NCBI GenBank assembly: GCA_012845835.1
Contig: JABAKD010000001.1
Location: 8,576,832-8,640,831 of the forward strand
Direction of reading: 5' to 3'
Length of the DNA stretch: 64,000 nucleotides
Source: Undaria pinnatifida
Lineage: Eukaryota > Sar > Phaeophyceae > Laminariales > Alariaceae
Positions within the stretch are counted from its first letter, which is position 1, and each line of letters starts with the position of its first letter. Under the pieces are notes generated by a model. It saw only the letters and a program-made list of their open reading frames with translations. It ran no database searches and was not told the origin of the DNA. This document shows, in pieces, positions 21,190-51,240 of the stretch. A program made the translations under genes and the position numbers.

Positions 21190-21450
21190 GCCGGTTGAAT
21201 AGTGCCTATTTCCGGCACTGTGCCAGCGAAACCGCTTCGCACGACTCTTCGAAACCGCTATACTAGTACCAAGGATCGGCAATATACCCACTATGTAGCG
21301 CTGGTGTTCGGTATACTGCCGGTTGTTGTTGTCGTTCTCACATTAACTCGCATAATCAAGTCCGTGGTCACAGGGCAGCCTCCAGTCACTCCGGAGTGGG
21401 AGAATACCCCAGGGAAAACAAACACGCAAACCAAGGTGGTTGCATCCTCG
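21190..21450. repeat. Repeat C cluster followed by repeat K (minus strand)
   Basis: Cluster of GTGCC and GGCAC motifs to about 21300, then TTGTTGTTGTCGTTCTCACA, CGCATAATCAAGTCCGTG and GGAGTGGGAGAATACCCC as in 12400-12600. An open frame of 179 codons spans the junction and continues to 21741 as proline-rich sequence of unknown origin. Confidence 0.6.
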
Positions 21451-21834
21451 CCGGCTTCACGCATTGCGTGGACTCGGGCCACAGGATCAGCATGCCCTAG
21501 CGAGTATAGCCCTGTTCTGCAAACGCCTGAAGACAGGACCCCCCAGGGTATTCCCGGCCAGCGTACACGCCACGGTGTGGACCCTCCCAGTACCTCGGCT
21601 TTGCCGAGCAATTTCCATGCGAACCCGGACGTTCAAGTCAGCGCCGCCCTATCAGACCTGACTCCACCCCCGACAACGCCAAACGGCGTTATCACCAACA
21701 ATCGCCGCCCCCCACTCCCGGCAACCCCATCAGATACATGAATATAAGAGGTGTTGCCCTTTTACCACTAACCCGGGTATTCGCGAGTACTACCCGATTT
21801 GCTAATACCCGTCACAGGTACGAGAAGCACCTCA

Positions 21835-22195
21835 TCCTCGCTTATTTGGTTCTCCAGGTAGCCGGGTACTCGTTATACTACGTTCGAAATCCTGGGCATG
21901 GCAACATATCATCACCTACATCGCGTCCCCTGGGTACTATTTCGTACGATATCCTCCAGGAAACCTTTTCAACATAAAAATGCTGTCTCATGCTTCACGT
22001 CTCACTGTGACCTATACGAGTAGCACCTCACTCGCCGAGTATTTGGGTACCCGGGTACTCGTTAGATAACGTTCGAAATCCCGGGTATGGCAACTTATTA
22101 TCCCCTCAATCACGTCCCCTGGGTCCTCTTTCTCCAGGAAACCCTTTTTAAAATGAAAATGCCGTCTCATGCCTCTCACCTCACCCGCCTGTTCT
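21835..22195 (+). repeat. Two-copy tandem repeat, about 188-bp unit
   Basis: CCGGGTACTCGTTA, ACGTTCGAAATCC, CATCGCGTCCCCTGGGTA-like and CTCCAGGAAACC blocks recur in order, first from 21861 and again from 22049. Further GGGTACCCG motifs follow at 22400-22580. Confidence 0.7.
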
Positions 22196-22579
22196 TTGAA
22201 TCCACGCACACATATCTACAACGCTTTTCTATCGCGTATTCTGTTTTACCCGTGTATGGAAATCATTGCTGGTGGCCGCGCTGATACGCCGAATCCTGTA
22301 CTCTTTGCGCTACAACAACTGTCTAAAAGTTTATTCGTAGCAGCTGTTTCGGAAAAAAAAATTAAGACCGAACTTGAAGAGAAAAAATGTAATGGGTAGC
22401 CGGGTACCCGGCTGTTCGACTGGTACAAGGTACCCGTCTATTAGCCCCGCACCCGGATGTTATACAGGTACCATGGTACCCGCGCAAAAATAGCCATATA
22501 TATTCACGAACACCCGGGTATTTCCTCCCCGAAACTAGCGGGTACCCGTTCAAGACGGGTACTCGTCGGGTAACACCTC

Positions 22580-22895
22580 TCATGCAAATATCATAGCTGA
22601 AGCAATTCATGCCTTCCCCCAACAAAGATAAAAGAGTGAAATCGGAAGTCAGCCTACGACGTGCCAGGCCCACACTGGAACATACGTCTCAATACTCGCC
22701 TCTGAAAACCGACTACCGGTACACCGCACGACACCTAGAATGTATGTACGTATTGTAGTACCAATCACTACGCACACGCACGACAAACTCAAGTCAATTG
22801 GAAAAGAAAGAAAAAAAATAAAAGAAAAATAAAGAGGAAAAGGAAGAGAAAAGAAAAGGAAGAGAAAAGAAGAAAAGAAAAAAGAAGGAAGCAAG
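22580..22895. repeat. Copy of the 12560-12790 repeat, then AAAG-rich tract
   Basis: 22580-22790 parallels 12560-12790. Then 22797-22895 is almost pure purine (GAAAAGAAAG units), making pyrimidine-rich frames on the minus strand that are not genes. Confidence 0.6.
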
Positions 22896-23044
22896 GTATT
22901 GTTGGCTATTAATATTAACAGGACATAAAGGAACCACACTTGAGGAGAACACCACTGCTGTTGGTGCGAGTGTGCGAGTGCGAGTACGTGCAAAAAAAAA
23001 AATAGTGGACAAAAAATAGGACAAAATCACCCATATAGTATATT

Positions 23045-23280
23045 ACGACTTGTAAGGGGAGTCGCCGACCTATATCCTTAATGAGGACACACAACTCGTA
23101 ATGCGCGCGATCGGAGTATCACACACAGCTTGCAAAGATGAGTTTCGACGAAATCTTCGATCTCACAGCTGGAGTGTATTTTAATTCTTATAGTATATTA
23201 CGAGTACCAACAACGCAGCTTGCAAAGATGAGTATTGACCTGAAATTCGTCGAACTCACGGCTGACGTCCTTGAAAATTA
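23045..23280 (-). repeat. Dispersed repeat B, two adjacent forms
   Basis: 23045-23180 is the inverse of 18090-18240. 23195-23280 is a shorter form with GTACCAACAACGCAGCTTGC, almost identical to 53505-53580. Confidence 0.7.
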
Positions 23281-24640
23281 GTTATAAAAAAAAAGCCTGT
23301 GGGTGCGATCATTCAAGCTCAAGATTTAACACCATCACGGGTGGTTGGCACGACGAGTACATGTCTTCTTTGCCTGCAAGGCTCGAAGAGAATGAACTCA
23401 GTACCGCTGTTGATATCGGCATGTGGGTCACAAGTAGTAGTAGTTATTATAGTTTGACATTGTTATTGTTGTTGCCGTCACGCTCGTATTAATAGTCCCT
23501 CCTCCATCCCCTCTCCCAGTGCCCAGTGTTAGTATTCATATACCTGGTAGGTGTCATCACGTGCATTCAAAATATCAACTCGTACTCGTGTTGAGGGCGC
23601 GTTGTACTAAAAAAACACATGTAGCGAACAATGCTCATGCCGGCAGAGCTTGCCTGTCACCCTCAAGATGTGGGTAACCTTCTGTACCATGACACCAGAA
23701 AAATCCTGGGCTATCATACCAGGGGAGTTAGATTGTCTGTACGGCAGAGCAGTAGACCTGTCGTGCTTGTAGGTGAGACGAGAGTTATAACAGCGTATTA
23801 TCGCAGCACGGCAGCAGCAGCAGTATCAACCGCTTGCTACTGCTGTACCACTTTGGACCAAACATGTACCATATGGTACCAGGTAGTGAATTTTGGTATA
23901 TCGATATTAATACAAATACTAAAAGGTCCTTATATTCACGACCAAATTGGTTATAGACTACACTTTTCTTTTCCAAAACTCTCAAACTGCATGCTCTGGC
24001 AACCTATCCAAAAGCGAGCGCCACAAAACTTTGCCCCTGTGATCTGCGACCAAAAGAACCTCTCCCTTACATGGTGAATCCTGCTGCCAGTAAGTAGAGC
24101 GTCCCTTCCAAGGCGTCCCCTGAGCCCGACCCCCTCTTACACCTCGCGCCTGGCTGCTGCAGGCTGGGCCACTTGGCAGCTTGCTTCTGCTGTTCAAACG
24201 ATATCCCCGTATCCCTGTGTTCCTAACGTCTGCGAGGGTAGTATACAAAACCGGCGATTCAAAATTGAAAAATCAGGTAATCAGGTGCACACAGCACGCA
24301 GCTCACGGTACGAGCCAAATGGCGATTCCCATGGGCAGCGACAGCGGAAGGATGCTGGGGAGTGGTTGTGGAGGGCTTATCCTCCACACGATCAAGTCCG
24401 CGCTGTTCCTGATCTGGCTGCTGCTGGCGCTTGTTGTCCAGCTTGTTACGGTGAGTATGTTCTGTGTCGGTACCACAAAGACAACGACTCTGCTGTCTGT
24501 TGTGTACGACCTGACCTGCTACATACAACCAACTGATACAGCAGCAAGCAGTACCGACGCAACTATTTTACTTTTAGCTTTAGGATGCATTCTGCGGGGC
24601 ATGCTACTCAACCTACCTCTGGAGGTACAACACAGAAAGC
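23281..24640. other. No gene recognised
   Basis: Short frames only on both strands and no splice-consistent domain. Contains a CAGCAG run near 23812 and no clear mobile element. Confidence 0.4.
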
Positions 24641-24815
24641 CGTCCTGTTGACCCTGGTACTGCGAGTGGCACTCAGGGAGTCACGGACGGGACTTATGTC
24701 CCTCATGAGGACATTTATGCGACATTTACAAGTATGCACGCGCGATTGAAATATCACGCTCAGCTTGTGAACGAACATGAGTTGCGATGAACTCCTCGAT
24801 CTCACATTGAATTCA
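24640..24815 (-). repeat. Dispersed repeat B, diverged
   Basis: CCCTCATGAGGACA, GCGCGATTGAAATATCAC, CAGCTTGTGAACGAACATGA and GATCTCACATT follow the order of 23045-23180. Confidence 0.5.
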
Positions 24816-25099
24816 GCGGGGAAAAACGAAAAACTGACGAAAAAAGCCGACGATTTTTGAAAGCATCGGCCCTACATGAGGTCCTTCTGCAGCAGTATGC
24901 GACACCAGTCAAGAATCTCTTATTTCTGGCCAGGCTGGAATTTTCGTATATAAGGCAGGGTGTGTCCAACCAGGCACCATTGTTGTCGTATTTTGAGTAC
25001 AAAATAGAGGCCATGTTCTTACTTTCGTCTACAAGTATTAGTCGAGTAAGTTTAAAACTCGGGCCTGAAATTCTTAACCGCCAAATTCCTACCTGGTAG

Positions 25100-25495
25100 G
25101 TGCTGTTGCGTGGTATTCATTATGGAAGTGGTATACAAGGTGCTGTTGCGTCCGAGTAATACCAGGTACAAGTATTCATTATGGAAATGGTATACAAGTG
25201 ACATCAACCGTCGACGCATCGTCACTGCTGTTCAGCAAACTGACTGCACATTTTTAGATTCGTCCGCAATGAAAGCGCCATCACATCTTGGTAGTGGATT
25301 GGGTTGACATCAACCGTAGGTGCTGTTGCGTTCTATTGATACCACCAGGTACAAGTATTCATTACATGATTATGGAAATGGTATACAAGGGACATCAACC
25401 GTCGACGCATCGTCACTGATCAACAAACTGCCGGCACATTTTCAGATTCGTCCGCAATGATAACGCCATCACATCTTGGTAGTGGGTCGGGTTAA
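25100..25495 (+). repeat. Two-copy tandem repeat, about 195-bp unit
   Basis: GGTGCTGTTGCG, TTCATTATGGAAATGGTATA, GACATCAACCGTCGACGCAT and CATCACATCTTGGTAGTGG recur in order. The first copy starts with an extra short duplication. Confidence 0.85.
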
Positions 25496-25499
25496 GCCG

Positions 25500-25790
25500 G
25501 TCGCCCCGGTGGCGTAGCGTATCAGGCTATCGTCGAGCCTGGTATAGGTCAGTTTCGTGAGTTCGAGTCCCCCCGAGTGCATACTCGTATAAATTCGTAG
25601 GGAGTTTCTCTTGTACACAAGTTGACTTGCGGAAAGCGCGAGAGCGTGAGGTAGCAACACTCGGGTAAAAAATCGGCGAGCAGTGGGATTGCTGAACCCT
25701 ATGCGCGATAAAAATTGAAAGCAAGAACCGGGGGGGAAAAGGGGACGACACCTGTGACCACGGCTTGTCCAGAAGCTGGAAAGTATAAAA
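25500..25790 (+). mobile_element. tRNA-derived SINE, most complete copy
   Basis: The first 75 bases resemble a tRNA gene: box-A-like TGGCGTAGCGTA, an anticodon stem AGGCT/AGCCT with loop ATCGTCG (anticodon CGT, threonine-type), and box-B-like GTTCGAGTCCC. The rest is the body shared with 6130-6285, 9477-9705 and 47890-48090, ending GAAGCTGGAAAGTATAAAAA. The T-stem and acceptor pair poorly, so it is not a working tRNA gene. Confidence 0.7.
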
Positions 25791-25874
25791 AAAGGGTTAC
25801 CGGCATAATGGCGCAACACAACACAGAGCATCGTCCTGTTGACCAAGAACACCCTGGGTAATAGGTTCATAAGT

Positions 25875-26010
25875 AGACGCCGTGAGTCGGCAGGATTTCA
25901 CGAATACCATAACTAATCGGGAGCTAGCTGCCGTAGGCCAACTATTTGGCTTTAGTTGGCACGTCGGCTGTTAAGGCCAACGGACGACCAGCCGACTTGC
26001 CAGGCAAGGT
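25875..26010 (-). mobile_element. Half of the GTCGG-type MITE
   Basis: GTGAGTCGGCAGGATTT and ACCAGCCGACTTGCC are inverse to the right part of 30547-30880. The other half is not evident. Confidence 0.45.
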
Positions 26011-26990
26011 AGGACCCTATTCCAATGGGAGGCCTATAGTTACCGTTCTTCATGTCTTCCTCTACGCGTCGTGCACGTCTTGAAGTTACCAGTAATCTTC
26101 AAGCATCTACCAAGTACAGCAGACAGCACAGGACACCTTACTAGAAACACAAATACTTAGACTATGTATCCCAGGCTGGGTTTCTTATTTGGGAGAGGGC
26201 GTATTCTACACTATTCTCAGTATAAACGGCATTTATTATCCTCTTGTAAACCTCAGCCTGCGTTTCTTATGACCCTCTGTTCCTTATTCCTTATTAGGCA
26301 CTAGTAGCGTTCAGCACGTCATACCTGTGCCACTCTGTCCGGAAATATACGCAACCTTTGGAAATTGATATTTAAATATAAATTGAATTTGCGTGTATTT
26401 CCGGCCAGGTATATGATACCAGGTACTGCTGTGGAAAAAAGTTCCGTGTTGTCACGAGTAGCCGCGGCTCCTTCCAGAGCGCGTCGTCATCGTGAACGTT
26501 TTGTACATCACACGGCTCAGATGCCCGTTTCTTGATAAATACATGTCCGTAAGGGCAGACATATTATATACGTATATTCCTGATATAGATTATCGGCCTG
26601 ACCTATAGATCATTTTGTTGCCGGGCGAGAGCCGGACGATCTATTAAATTATCTATATATTAATAGCACATATAACAGGTACAGAATCTAAATATGATGT
26701 GAATGATCTACTGCTGTAGCACATGTTTCCTGGATGCGATCTGTACCACAGAACCTCCACAATACATCATAGCGACAAACATACTCATGATTTTGTAATA
26801 GATTTATCTAGATCGAGGTCTGTCGGATGTGTGGAATTTTCCACGACAAGCATCTTACAGCCAAAGATGTCGGTTGACGGGCGCTCTTGCCTCTCGACGG
26901 ACAGCCGTCAAGGAAGTCCGCGCACTAAAACTGGTATGATAAGTCCAATGACGCCTTGACGGGTCATGACGCACGCTGCAATAGAGGCAT
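26011..26990. other. No gene recognised; AT-rich with GATCTATA motifs
   Basis: Relatively AT-rich, with CTATAGATCA and GATCTATT motifs (26570-26660) related to those at 45640-45730, 46300-46400 and 57450-57680. No supported coding exon. Confidence 0.4.
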
Positions 26991-26999
26991 CACAATTCG

Positions 27000-27240
27000 C
27001 TTGGTAAGTTTTCTGAATGATGGGGCGCTCCTTAACCAAAAATCGTCGGAAATTCGTTTTTTCTTTGTATGTTTTCGCAACAATTTTCCATTTTCGTTCA
27101 ACACCCTACCAACACCCTACCCGTAGATCAACTGATTTTTCGTCTGGCCGTCGTCTTGTTATCCCCCAATCAGTTTTGGGAAGAAGGCTAGCGCCCCTCA
27201 AGTGAAGGAAGCCCCCAGCCAAAAAATAGTACACCTTCAT
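27000..27240 (+). mobile_element. MITE family G copy
   Basis: AATGATGGGGCGCTCCTTAA, AAAATCGTCGGAAA, an AGTTTTGGGAAGAAG stretch and AAAATAGTACACCTTCATCC follow the family order. Confidence 0.55.
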
Positions 27241-27527
27241 CCACCGTACGTAGCTTGCATCTCGCAACTAGACCAGTCAACCGACCCCTCTGCTTGCAGC
27301 AGTAGCGTAGATTGCAGAGCATTCGGCGTAGAGCTATATCCTGTAAAACAATATCCTCTCTATCAAGACATATCACTCACGTTCGACTGCGGCTTGGTTG
27401 TCGTTTCGTTTTGGCGGAGAGTCACAGAAGCGATGCTTGCTACTGCTTTACGGTACGAGGAGATTCGATTTCTGTCGCAACGGCATCTACGCTACGCGTG
27501 TACCTCTTGTCGGAGGACAAAATATAA

Positions 27528-27752
27528 CAGGGCTTTTCACGAGTCGGGCCACCTCCCGCGGGTCGGGTCGGGTCGGGTCGGGTCTGGGTGACCCGAACCG
27601 ACCCGTGAGATTCGAAAACGTCCTGGCCCGACCCGCTCCGACCCGTGAGAATCCGAGCTATCTCCTGACCCGACACGACTCGATTCGACCCGCGAGATTT
27701 TGGGAACCTCCTGACCGGGCGGGTCATGATCCGTGAAAAGCCCCGAGAAAAG
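27528..27752 (+). mobile_element. GGGTC-type hAT-like MITE
   Basis: Begins CAGGGCTTTTCACG, and the right end has the inverse CGTGAAAAGCCCC. The body is built of GGGTC/GACCC pentamers. An AAATATAA octamer lies at 27520-27527 and again at 27753-27760, as expected for hAT-type 8-bp duplications, although the right end has a few extra bases. Confidence 0.7.
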
Positions 27753-28079
27753 AAATATAATAGCAACAACTAATTGTAGCTCGCGCCGAAAACGTGGCTG
27801 CGTGTCTCATTTCTACGATGCTGTTACGTACGACGCTCCTCGTGTGTTTCAGGCGTTTCTTACGTACGTGTGATGCGCAGAGTAGTGTTATGCCGCACCA
27901 GGTGCTGTTGTACGGCGGCGGTGGCAACTCGTACTCGCGTCTGCCTTGTATCTCGTGTGGTAGGTGAAAGCTCGTGACCACGGAACTGGTATCATTGTAT
28001 CGGTAAGATGAAGAAACTTTACGGCCCGACCCAAGAAGAAATGGAACATATATATATATATATATATGTGTGTGTGTAA

Positions 28080-28643
<564 letters not shown>

Positions 28644-29459
28644 GCTTGTCCGTTTCTTGTTCTTTCTTGTTTCGTTCAACGTTCTATGGTGTATTCCATG
28701 TTTCTCCCTTGTCTCCTTGCTTGTTATTTTTGCCCGGTCTTCGTTTTTCGTGTTTTTGCCGCGAGTGCGATAAATGGGTTCAACACAAGTTTTATGTACT
28801 GCCTGTACCGGCATCATCATGAAAAAAGTAAACCCCAGTTGCCGAAGTAATTATAAACATACCAGGTAGTCAACTGACTGAAGGCTCCTTCGCTGGCGGC
28901 TTGAACGGCCGCCAGTCCCCGGCTCGTGTGATGCCCCAAATACTAACAGCGTTGTGGTGAGGGATGGAGGTCAGACTTACATGCCAAGGGTTGGGAGTGT
29001 TCTCACACTTTCTGCTTCTTTTTTTTCCTCATTCCTTCTGTTATACGTATCTCGCTTTTCTTTCTCCTTCCCCCTCCCTAGACGCAACTCAGATCCGGGG
29101 TCACTAAGCGGGCTCTTCTCCCCCCTCCCCACTACGGTACGCGCCTTCCCTTTATTGCGAGGAGACTCCAGATATTTCTACCCTCGTCGACCGGGATCGA
29201 ATTGCGCTACCCACGGCGATCGAGCGTGGTTGTTGTACAGATATTACACCCTCTGGTACGTATCTTCGGTCACACATCCAAGACACCCACAGTATGGCAG
29301 CTGCTGTTGTAGCTCCGCTTACTCTGTGCGCGAGGTGCGACCGCACCTCTTACTTCCGATACACACACAAATAAACCAAAAACCAACAGCAAAACAATAG
29401 TAGAAATGGTAGTTTTTTTTATGAGACTGATTGTGTCGTTCTCTCTCCCCCCCCCCCGC

Positions 29460-29640
29460 CCCTCTCGGCCCGGTGGTGTGCCAGAGCAATATGACCGTAT
29501 TATTGGGGGAAGCCGCCTTTTTCATTCTAGGCTATGAGTGCCATTCCCCATCGACGCCAAGCGATTTTGACCGCCTTGTATCGGGACACCGTTTTACTCA
29601 GCCCGCCTTCTCGGAGGTTCTAGTTTCTCGTTCTAGAGTA
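29460..29640 (+). repeat. Dispersed repeat L
   Basis: GGTGGTGTGCCAGAGCAATA, GGGGAAGCCGCCTT, AAGCGATTTTGACCGCC; inverse partner at 17720-17912. The region 28860-29460 holds no recognised gene. Confidence 0.65.
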
Positions 29641-29714
29641 TGTCCACCCCCGTCCTGCCGACACCGCACCCCGCCTTCTGCCCGCCCCAAATGAGTGCCG
29701 CCCCCCCCCCCCCG

Positions 29715-29800
29715 TCCATTTTTTGTGTTTCCAATCTCTCATGTTTGCGATATGCTCCGGGGCATACTTGCTTTTTATTCCGCTGCTGACCGCCCCTCCC
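29715..29800 (+). pseudogene. Upstream copy of the GH1 signal-peptide segment
   Basis: Aligns with 29895-29985. It keeps an ATG and would read MFAICSGAYLLFIPLLTA, while the downstream copy joined to the enzyme has lost the ATG. A C-rich tract separates the two. Confidence 0.7.
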
Positions 29801-29909
29801 AACCCCCCCTCCTTCTTCCCCCCCCCCCCCCCCCCCCCTCCCCCCTCCCGGCCCTTCCTTCCGGCCCGCCTCCGCCCCCTCCTGCCCCCCCCCCCCTGGA
29901 TAATTTTTT

Positions 29910-47116
<17,207 letters not shown>

Positions 47117-47149
47117 GGGCTTCCTGTTGGTTACGTAGTACTCTCCGCT

Positions 47150-47400
47150 ATCGATGAGAGACGCGTGCAGCGCTAGAGGTAGCCCTCTTTAGGTTTAAAA
47201 ACATTTTTGTGAATGACGTGGCTCCTTAACCCATCTTGACCCAAAATCGTCGTAATATTTCCATTTATGTTTGTGCGGTCTGAGTTTGTTTGTTTTTTTT
47301 TCGTATACCTATGTCATGGGATTGTTTGTTCATCGGGCAGACGCTTTCAGCGTGCTCAAAATCAGTTTTATTTTCTCTTTGTGAGGTGTGGAGCTCTTCA
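47150..47400 (+). mobile_element. MITE family G copy
   Basis: ACGCGTGCAGCGCTAGAGGT, GTGAATGACGTGGCTCCTTA and CATGGGATTGTTTGTTCATC follow the family order. Downstream, 47400-47890 holds no recognised gene. Confidence 0.55.
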
Positions 47401-47889
47401 AGCCAAGAACCTTCTGACCGCCCACGATGAGAGCGTTCGGGAGTTAAGAGCGGCCAACTCGGCATGTCCCGCCTGTACCAAAAGCTGTGTATTTCGCATT
47501 ACAAATAAGAGCAATGCCTAGCTAAGAGCGCTTGGTTTGGCTTGTCACGGGGCGCTCTTAAATCGGGGTGTCCGTACTGTAGTTGTGGTTAGTCCTAGGT
47601 ATCTGCAAAACGGATCGTGACGCCAACTTGTGCTCTAGGCACTACAGCAGTACATAGGATAAGCACTAGCTGGAGCTTGCCCTGGGCCGTGTCGGGAACG
47701 ATCTACGGTATAAGCCGGTCTATTGTTTGCATGAATCGTGACACTTACGCGTGCGTTGAGCGCTGCGGCAGTAGGATAAAAATACTTTGCGGATGCGCAG
47801 GGCTAGTGACAAGAATACTCTACGGTATCTGCCCGTTGTTTCACGCGGAGGTTTCCTTGATCTTAGAGTTGGGTAATGCATGCGTGCAC

Positions 47890-48090
47890 TCCTAGGGACT
47901 TTTTCTTGTGACAAGATTGACTCGCGGAACGTGCGAGAGCGTGAATTAGCGAAATTCGATCAAAATCGACGAGGGTTTAGGAATGCTGACTGCACCCTCT
48001 GCGCGATAACAATGGAAGCACGTACCAGGAAGGAGAATGGACGACAGCTGTGACAACGGCTTAAGCTGGAATGCAGCAGTGAGATAGATC
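47890..48090 (+). mobile_element. SINE-like repeat body, diverged
   Basis: CTCGCGGAACGTGCGAGAGC, then GAATGCTGACTGCACCCTCT and GGACGACAGCTGTGACAACG. Head absent. Confidence 0.6.
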
Positions 48091-48594
48091 GAAAAACAAA
48101 CGTATGTTCAGTTGTTTAAAATGTTCAAGAATGCGTATCCCCGCACAAGCGGCGCTGACCAACAAGCCCCGACCCCTCCCCTCCCTCAACTTCCCTGCTG
48201 GCTATTGGTAGGTACTTCATCGACGTCGTCAAGACACACAGCACGGGAAAAACAAACTCCGGACAGCTGCAAAACTCGTCTGGCTCGTCGCAGGTTCGAC
48301 AATCAAACCCGCCAGGGGAAGGACAGGTCTAGGCTCCAGCCGCCGCCACCACCCACAAAGAGCAGCCCTACGGTGACCCAGCCGGCCTCACGCCAAGCAA
48401 TCCCATACACACAATAGCACGCACAACAGCACAAGCAGTGCACGGTTGTTGTTGTTGTTATTCGTGGTATCTTGGAGACGGCATGCTCCAGCACAGCAGG
48501 ATGCCACCCGCTTTGCGTGTTGGCGTTGTGTCTTTAAGAGCCGGTGTGCGCCATCCAGCCTGGCAGGGTGCCTCTCGTTTTTCCGGCCACAGCA

Positions 48595-48780
48595 GGGGTC
48601 CTTCACTATTGATAGTGCCGGTATGTTCCAGCCAAAAATACCGGCACTATATTGGCAACCGGCACTATCCCGCACACTGCCGCTCTAGGTTATTCCCGTC
48701 TGTACCAAGCGATTTTACCGGCACTGAAGCGGGCAACCGGCACTACTCGATAGGCACTGCAGAGGGACCCCTACCTCTGT
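48595..48780. repeat. Repeat C cluster
   Basis: ATAGTGCCGGTATGTTCCAG, CCGGCACTATATTGGC, GCGATTTTACCGGCACT. Arrangement as at 8795-8970. Confidence 0.65.
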
Positions 48781-49519
48781 ACGTGTGGAGGAATTGTATG
48801 CCTGAGTTCGGCTTTGCCGTTCGTTTGGTTTGACTGTGCTGGGAGGGAGGTTGTCCCCCACCCTCGGCTGCAGGAAAAAATAGTAGCTTTTCCATCCGCG
48901 ATTCACTGGGTTTTTTGTCGCGTGTGAGAAGTTTGCTATGTCGGCACGTGGGATGTATACCTTTATAGCACGAAAGAAAACGCAGCTCTTCTGACGAAGT
49001 TCCGAGATAGTTTGACGCGGGGGAGGGCAGGCATCGAGCGATGCACGCTTGGATGGAAAGGTTTCGACGAGGTCTTCGGGAAACGATCGTTTCGTGTCGC
49101 TGCGAGGTCTTTGCGAAACGACCGTTTCCTTTCGTCGTATGTGCCCCTCCCTCTCGGTTTGGATAAAACAGGCCCGGAGGGGGTGTGTTGTCTGGCGTGT
49201 TTTGCTGTACTATGTGGCAACCTGAGAGATTCGCCGCTGTGTTATCGCAGGTGGTATGTTTTGTTTTGCCCCACGTGGTGTAGCAGTATTTCTCGGACGT
49301 GAGATGTTTTCTATATAAACCGCGTAGGTATTTATTGCTGGCCGTGAGCTGTTTTCTGTACCGGGTTGGCTTATATTTTATGAGTAGGTCGACTTCTTCG
49401 ACTTTCTGTAGTTGGTATTTTGGATTTTGGTAGATATCACTCGTTTTGATTAAAGAGACACGCTCGGCATTTATGTTCGTATTTTTGGTAGATGCCACTC
49501 GTCTTGGACAGTCTTGATT

Positions 49520-49990
49520 ACATTGTTTTTGAAAACCCTCCGTTTAAGGTGGGGAGGGGGAAATAGCTTAAGCTTACCACACTTCCACGCATATCAAACG
49601 TGCAGTGTGCCAGTTTTCAACTGAATGGCGTGTTCGCAGTCCAGCGTCAGCTGGCGCATCCTTCGGTTTCCGTGGCAGCGGCGGCGCAAGCTGTCCCTGC
49701 CGACAATCGCCGTTACCACTACAGTAGCGCAAACTGCCGGGTCATACCACGGTAGCGGTTGCAGTTGTTAAACTAAATGTTTGTGAGCGGTCGAGCTCCT
49801 CAAGTGTAGAAGTACGGTTTGCTGTGATAGTATCACGAGTAATATTTGTTTTAGGACTAGCCCATGGCAGCTCGTGGTCGTGTTGCGCGAACGAATGAAC
49901 GCCTTCGAAGGCATGTTTCGATCGGGTGAGATATTGAGCTCCATCTCATGTTAGGAGCTCAGAAAATTTTCAAGAATCTGCTGCACCCTT
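49520..49990. repeat. Repeat M (inverse) then family G MITE fragment
   Basis: 49555-49740 matches 46040-46230 loosely. 49750-49990 has GGCAGCTCGTGGTCGTG and GTTAGGAGCTCAGAAA blocks of the family G end. Bases 49991-50510 hold nothing recognised. Confidence 0.5.
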
Positions 49991-50515
49991 AGGTAGCGTG
50001 GGGTGGCTCTGTCGTGGTAGACGGATGCGTGAGTCTGTCGCCCCGACTTGATCCTTGGGGGTCAGATGCAGTGGAGATAAGCTGCGGGGAGGTCAGCCCT
50101 TCCGGATAGTAAGAGACTTGCTCAAGCTCACCCGATAAGAACCCCCCCCCCGGCCATGAGCAAACAGCCTCCCGCCCGGCCTGGTCCAGTTACGGTCCAC
50201 CCTACGTGTTCGGGCCTTGGTCCACCGGACACTTGACGATGTTGTAGATTATTGTAAACCGGAGAGCGTTGGTTTCGGTGCAATTTTTTTTTTGTCGTGT
50301 AACGTGTACACCTGGCAGAGACGTGCTACGCTAGAGGTGCAGCGGGTACCCCACCCGGCTTTTAAGAGCGCTCCGTGGTTCGGATATTCGCGACTTTAAG
50401 AGCGATCAGATTGGCGTGTCTCGCCTATGCTAGAAGCTGTAATTTTTCCTGCTACAGATAAGAGCGATATATCTGTAGTTACGAGCGGTTGTTTGGGCTT
50501 GTCACGGGGCGCTTG

Positions 50516-50612
50516 TTAAACCCCTTAAAGAAGCCCCCAAACCCCCCCTCCCTGTACTAAATCCAAGTAACTTCGTCCCCCCCAAAAACGGGTTTCCAGT
50601 TGTAAACGGGTT
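50516..50612 (+). mobile_element. 90-bp MITE, family F
   Basis: ACCCCTTAAAGAAGCCCCCA to GGGTTTCCAGTTGTAAACGG. Confidence 0.65.
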
Positions 50613-50754
50613 TTGCATCGGGGTATACCCAATGTAGTGTAGCACTTTTTGGCCTTGATGTTTTCTGGGTGGTGGGGTTTCCATAATAACCCAAAATCGC
50701 AGGAGTGTCAGTCTCGTTTTGCAAAATGATTTTTGGTATGGATGAAGGCTACGC

Positions 50755-51240
50755 ACGGCAGGGGGGGGGGGGGGGGGGGGGGAGGGGGGCATGTTTTCAT
50801 TGCTGGGTTTGAGCCAATCGAACGAGTGGTTCTGTATACCTCACGGACAAAAAGTAGCCCAAAAGGCGATTTATTCGGCGCAGGGTATATATATGTTCCT
50901 TGCCATTCGTTCCCTTGCGGATTCGTGTGTATCGCAAGAATTTTGAGTGTTCAGCACGAAAAATGAAAAAAAAAACTCGAGGTGGCAAAGGCACAGGGAG
51001 GGGGGGGGGTCACTCGCGCGAGTGACCCCACGCCACTGGAAAAAAAGAAGCCTCCGAAAAGTATTGTAAACCGATTCGTATCGCAAGAATTTGAATGTTC
51101 AGCACGCAAAAACAAAAAACAAAAAGTCGAGGTTGCAAAGGCACAGGGGGGGGGGGGGGTCACACGCGCGAGTGACTCCGAGCCACTGGAAAAAAAAAAG
51201 CCTCCGAAAAGTGTAGTCAACCCCCTACCGCGCAGTAGTA
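50755..51240 (+). repeat. G-run / GAGTGACC repeat with tandem second unit
   Basis: 50920-51060 and 51085-51220 are two copies: TATCGCAAGAATTT, GTTCAGCACG, GGCAAAGGCACAGG plus G-run, CACTCGCGCGAGTGACC, then GCCTCCGAAAAGT. A G-run of about 22 lies at 50761-50782. Confidence 0.8.

Noticed and set aside
25500-25580. Functional tRNA-Thr gene
   Set aside because: The anticodon arm and boxes look right, but the T-stem and acceptor do not pair and the sequence continues into a dispersed repeat body, so it is a SINE head.
48743-49498. 251-codon minus-strand frame
   Set aside because: Long, but it overlaps a repeat C cluster, has no recognised motif and shows no gene-like composition. Chance openness cannot be excluded.
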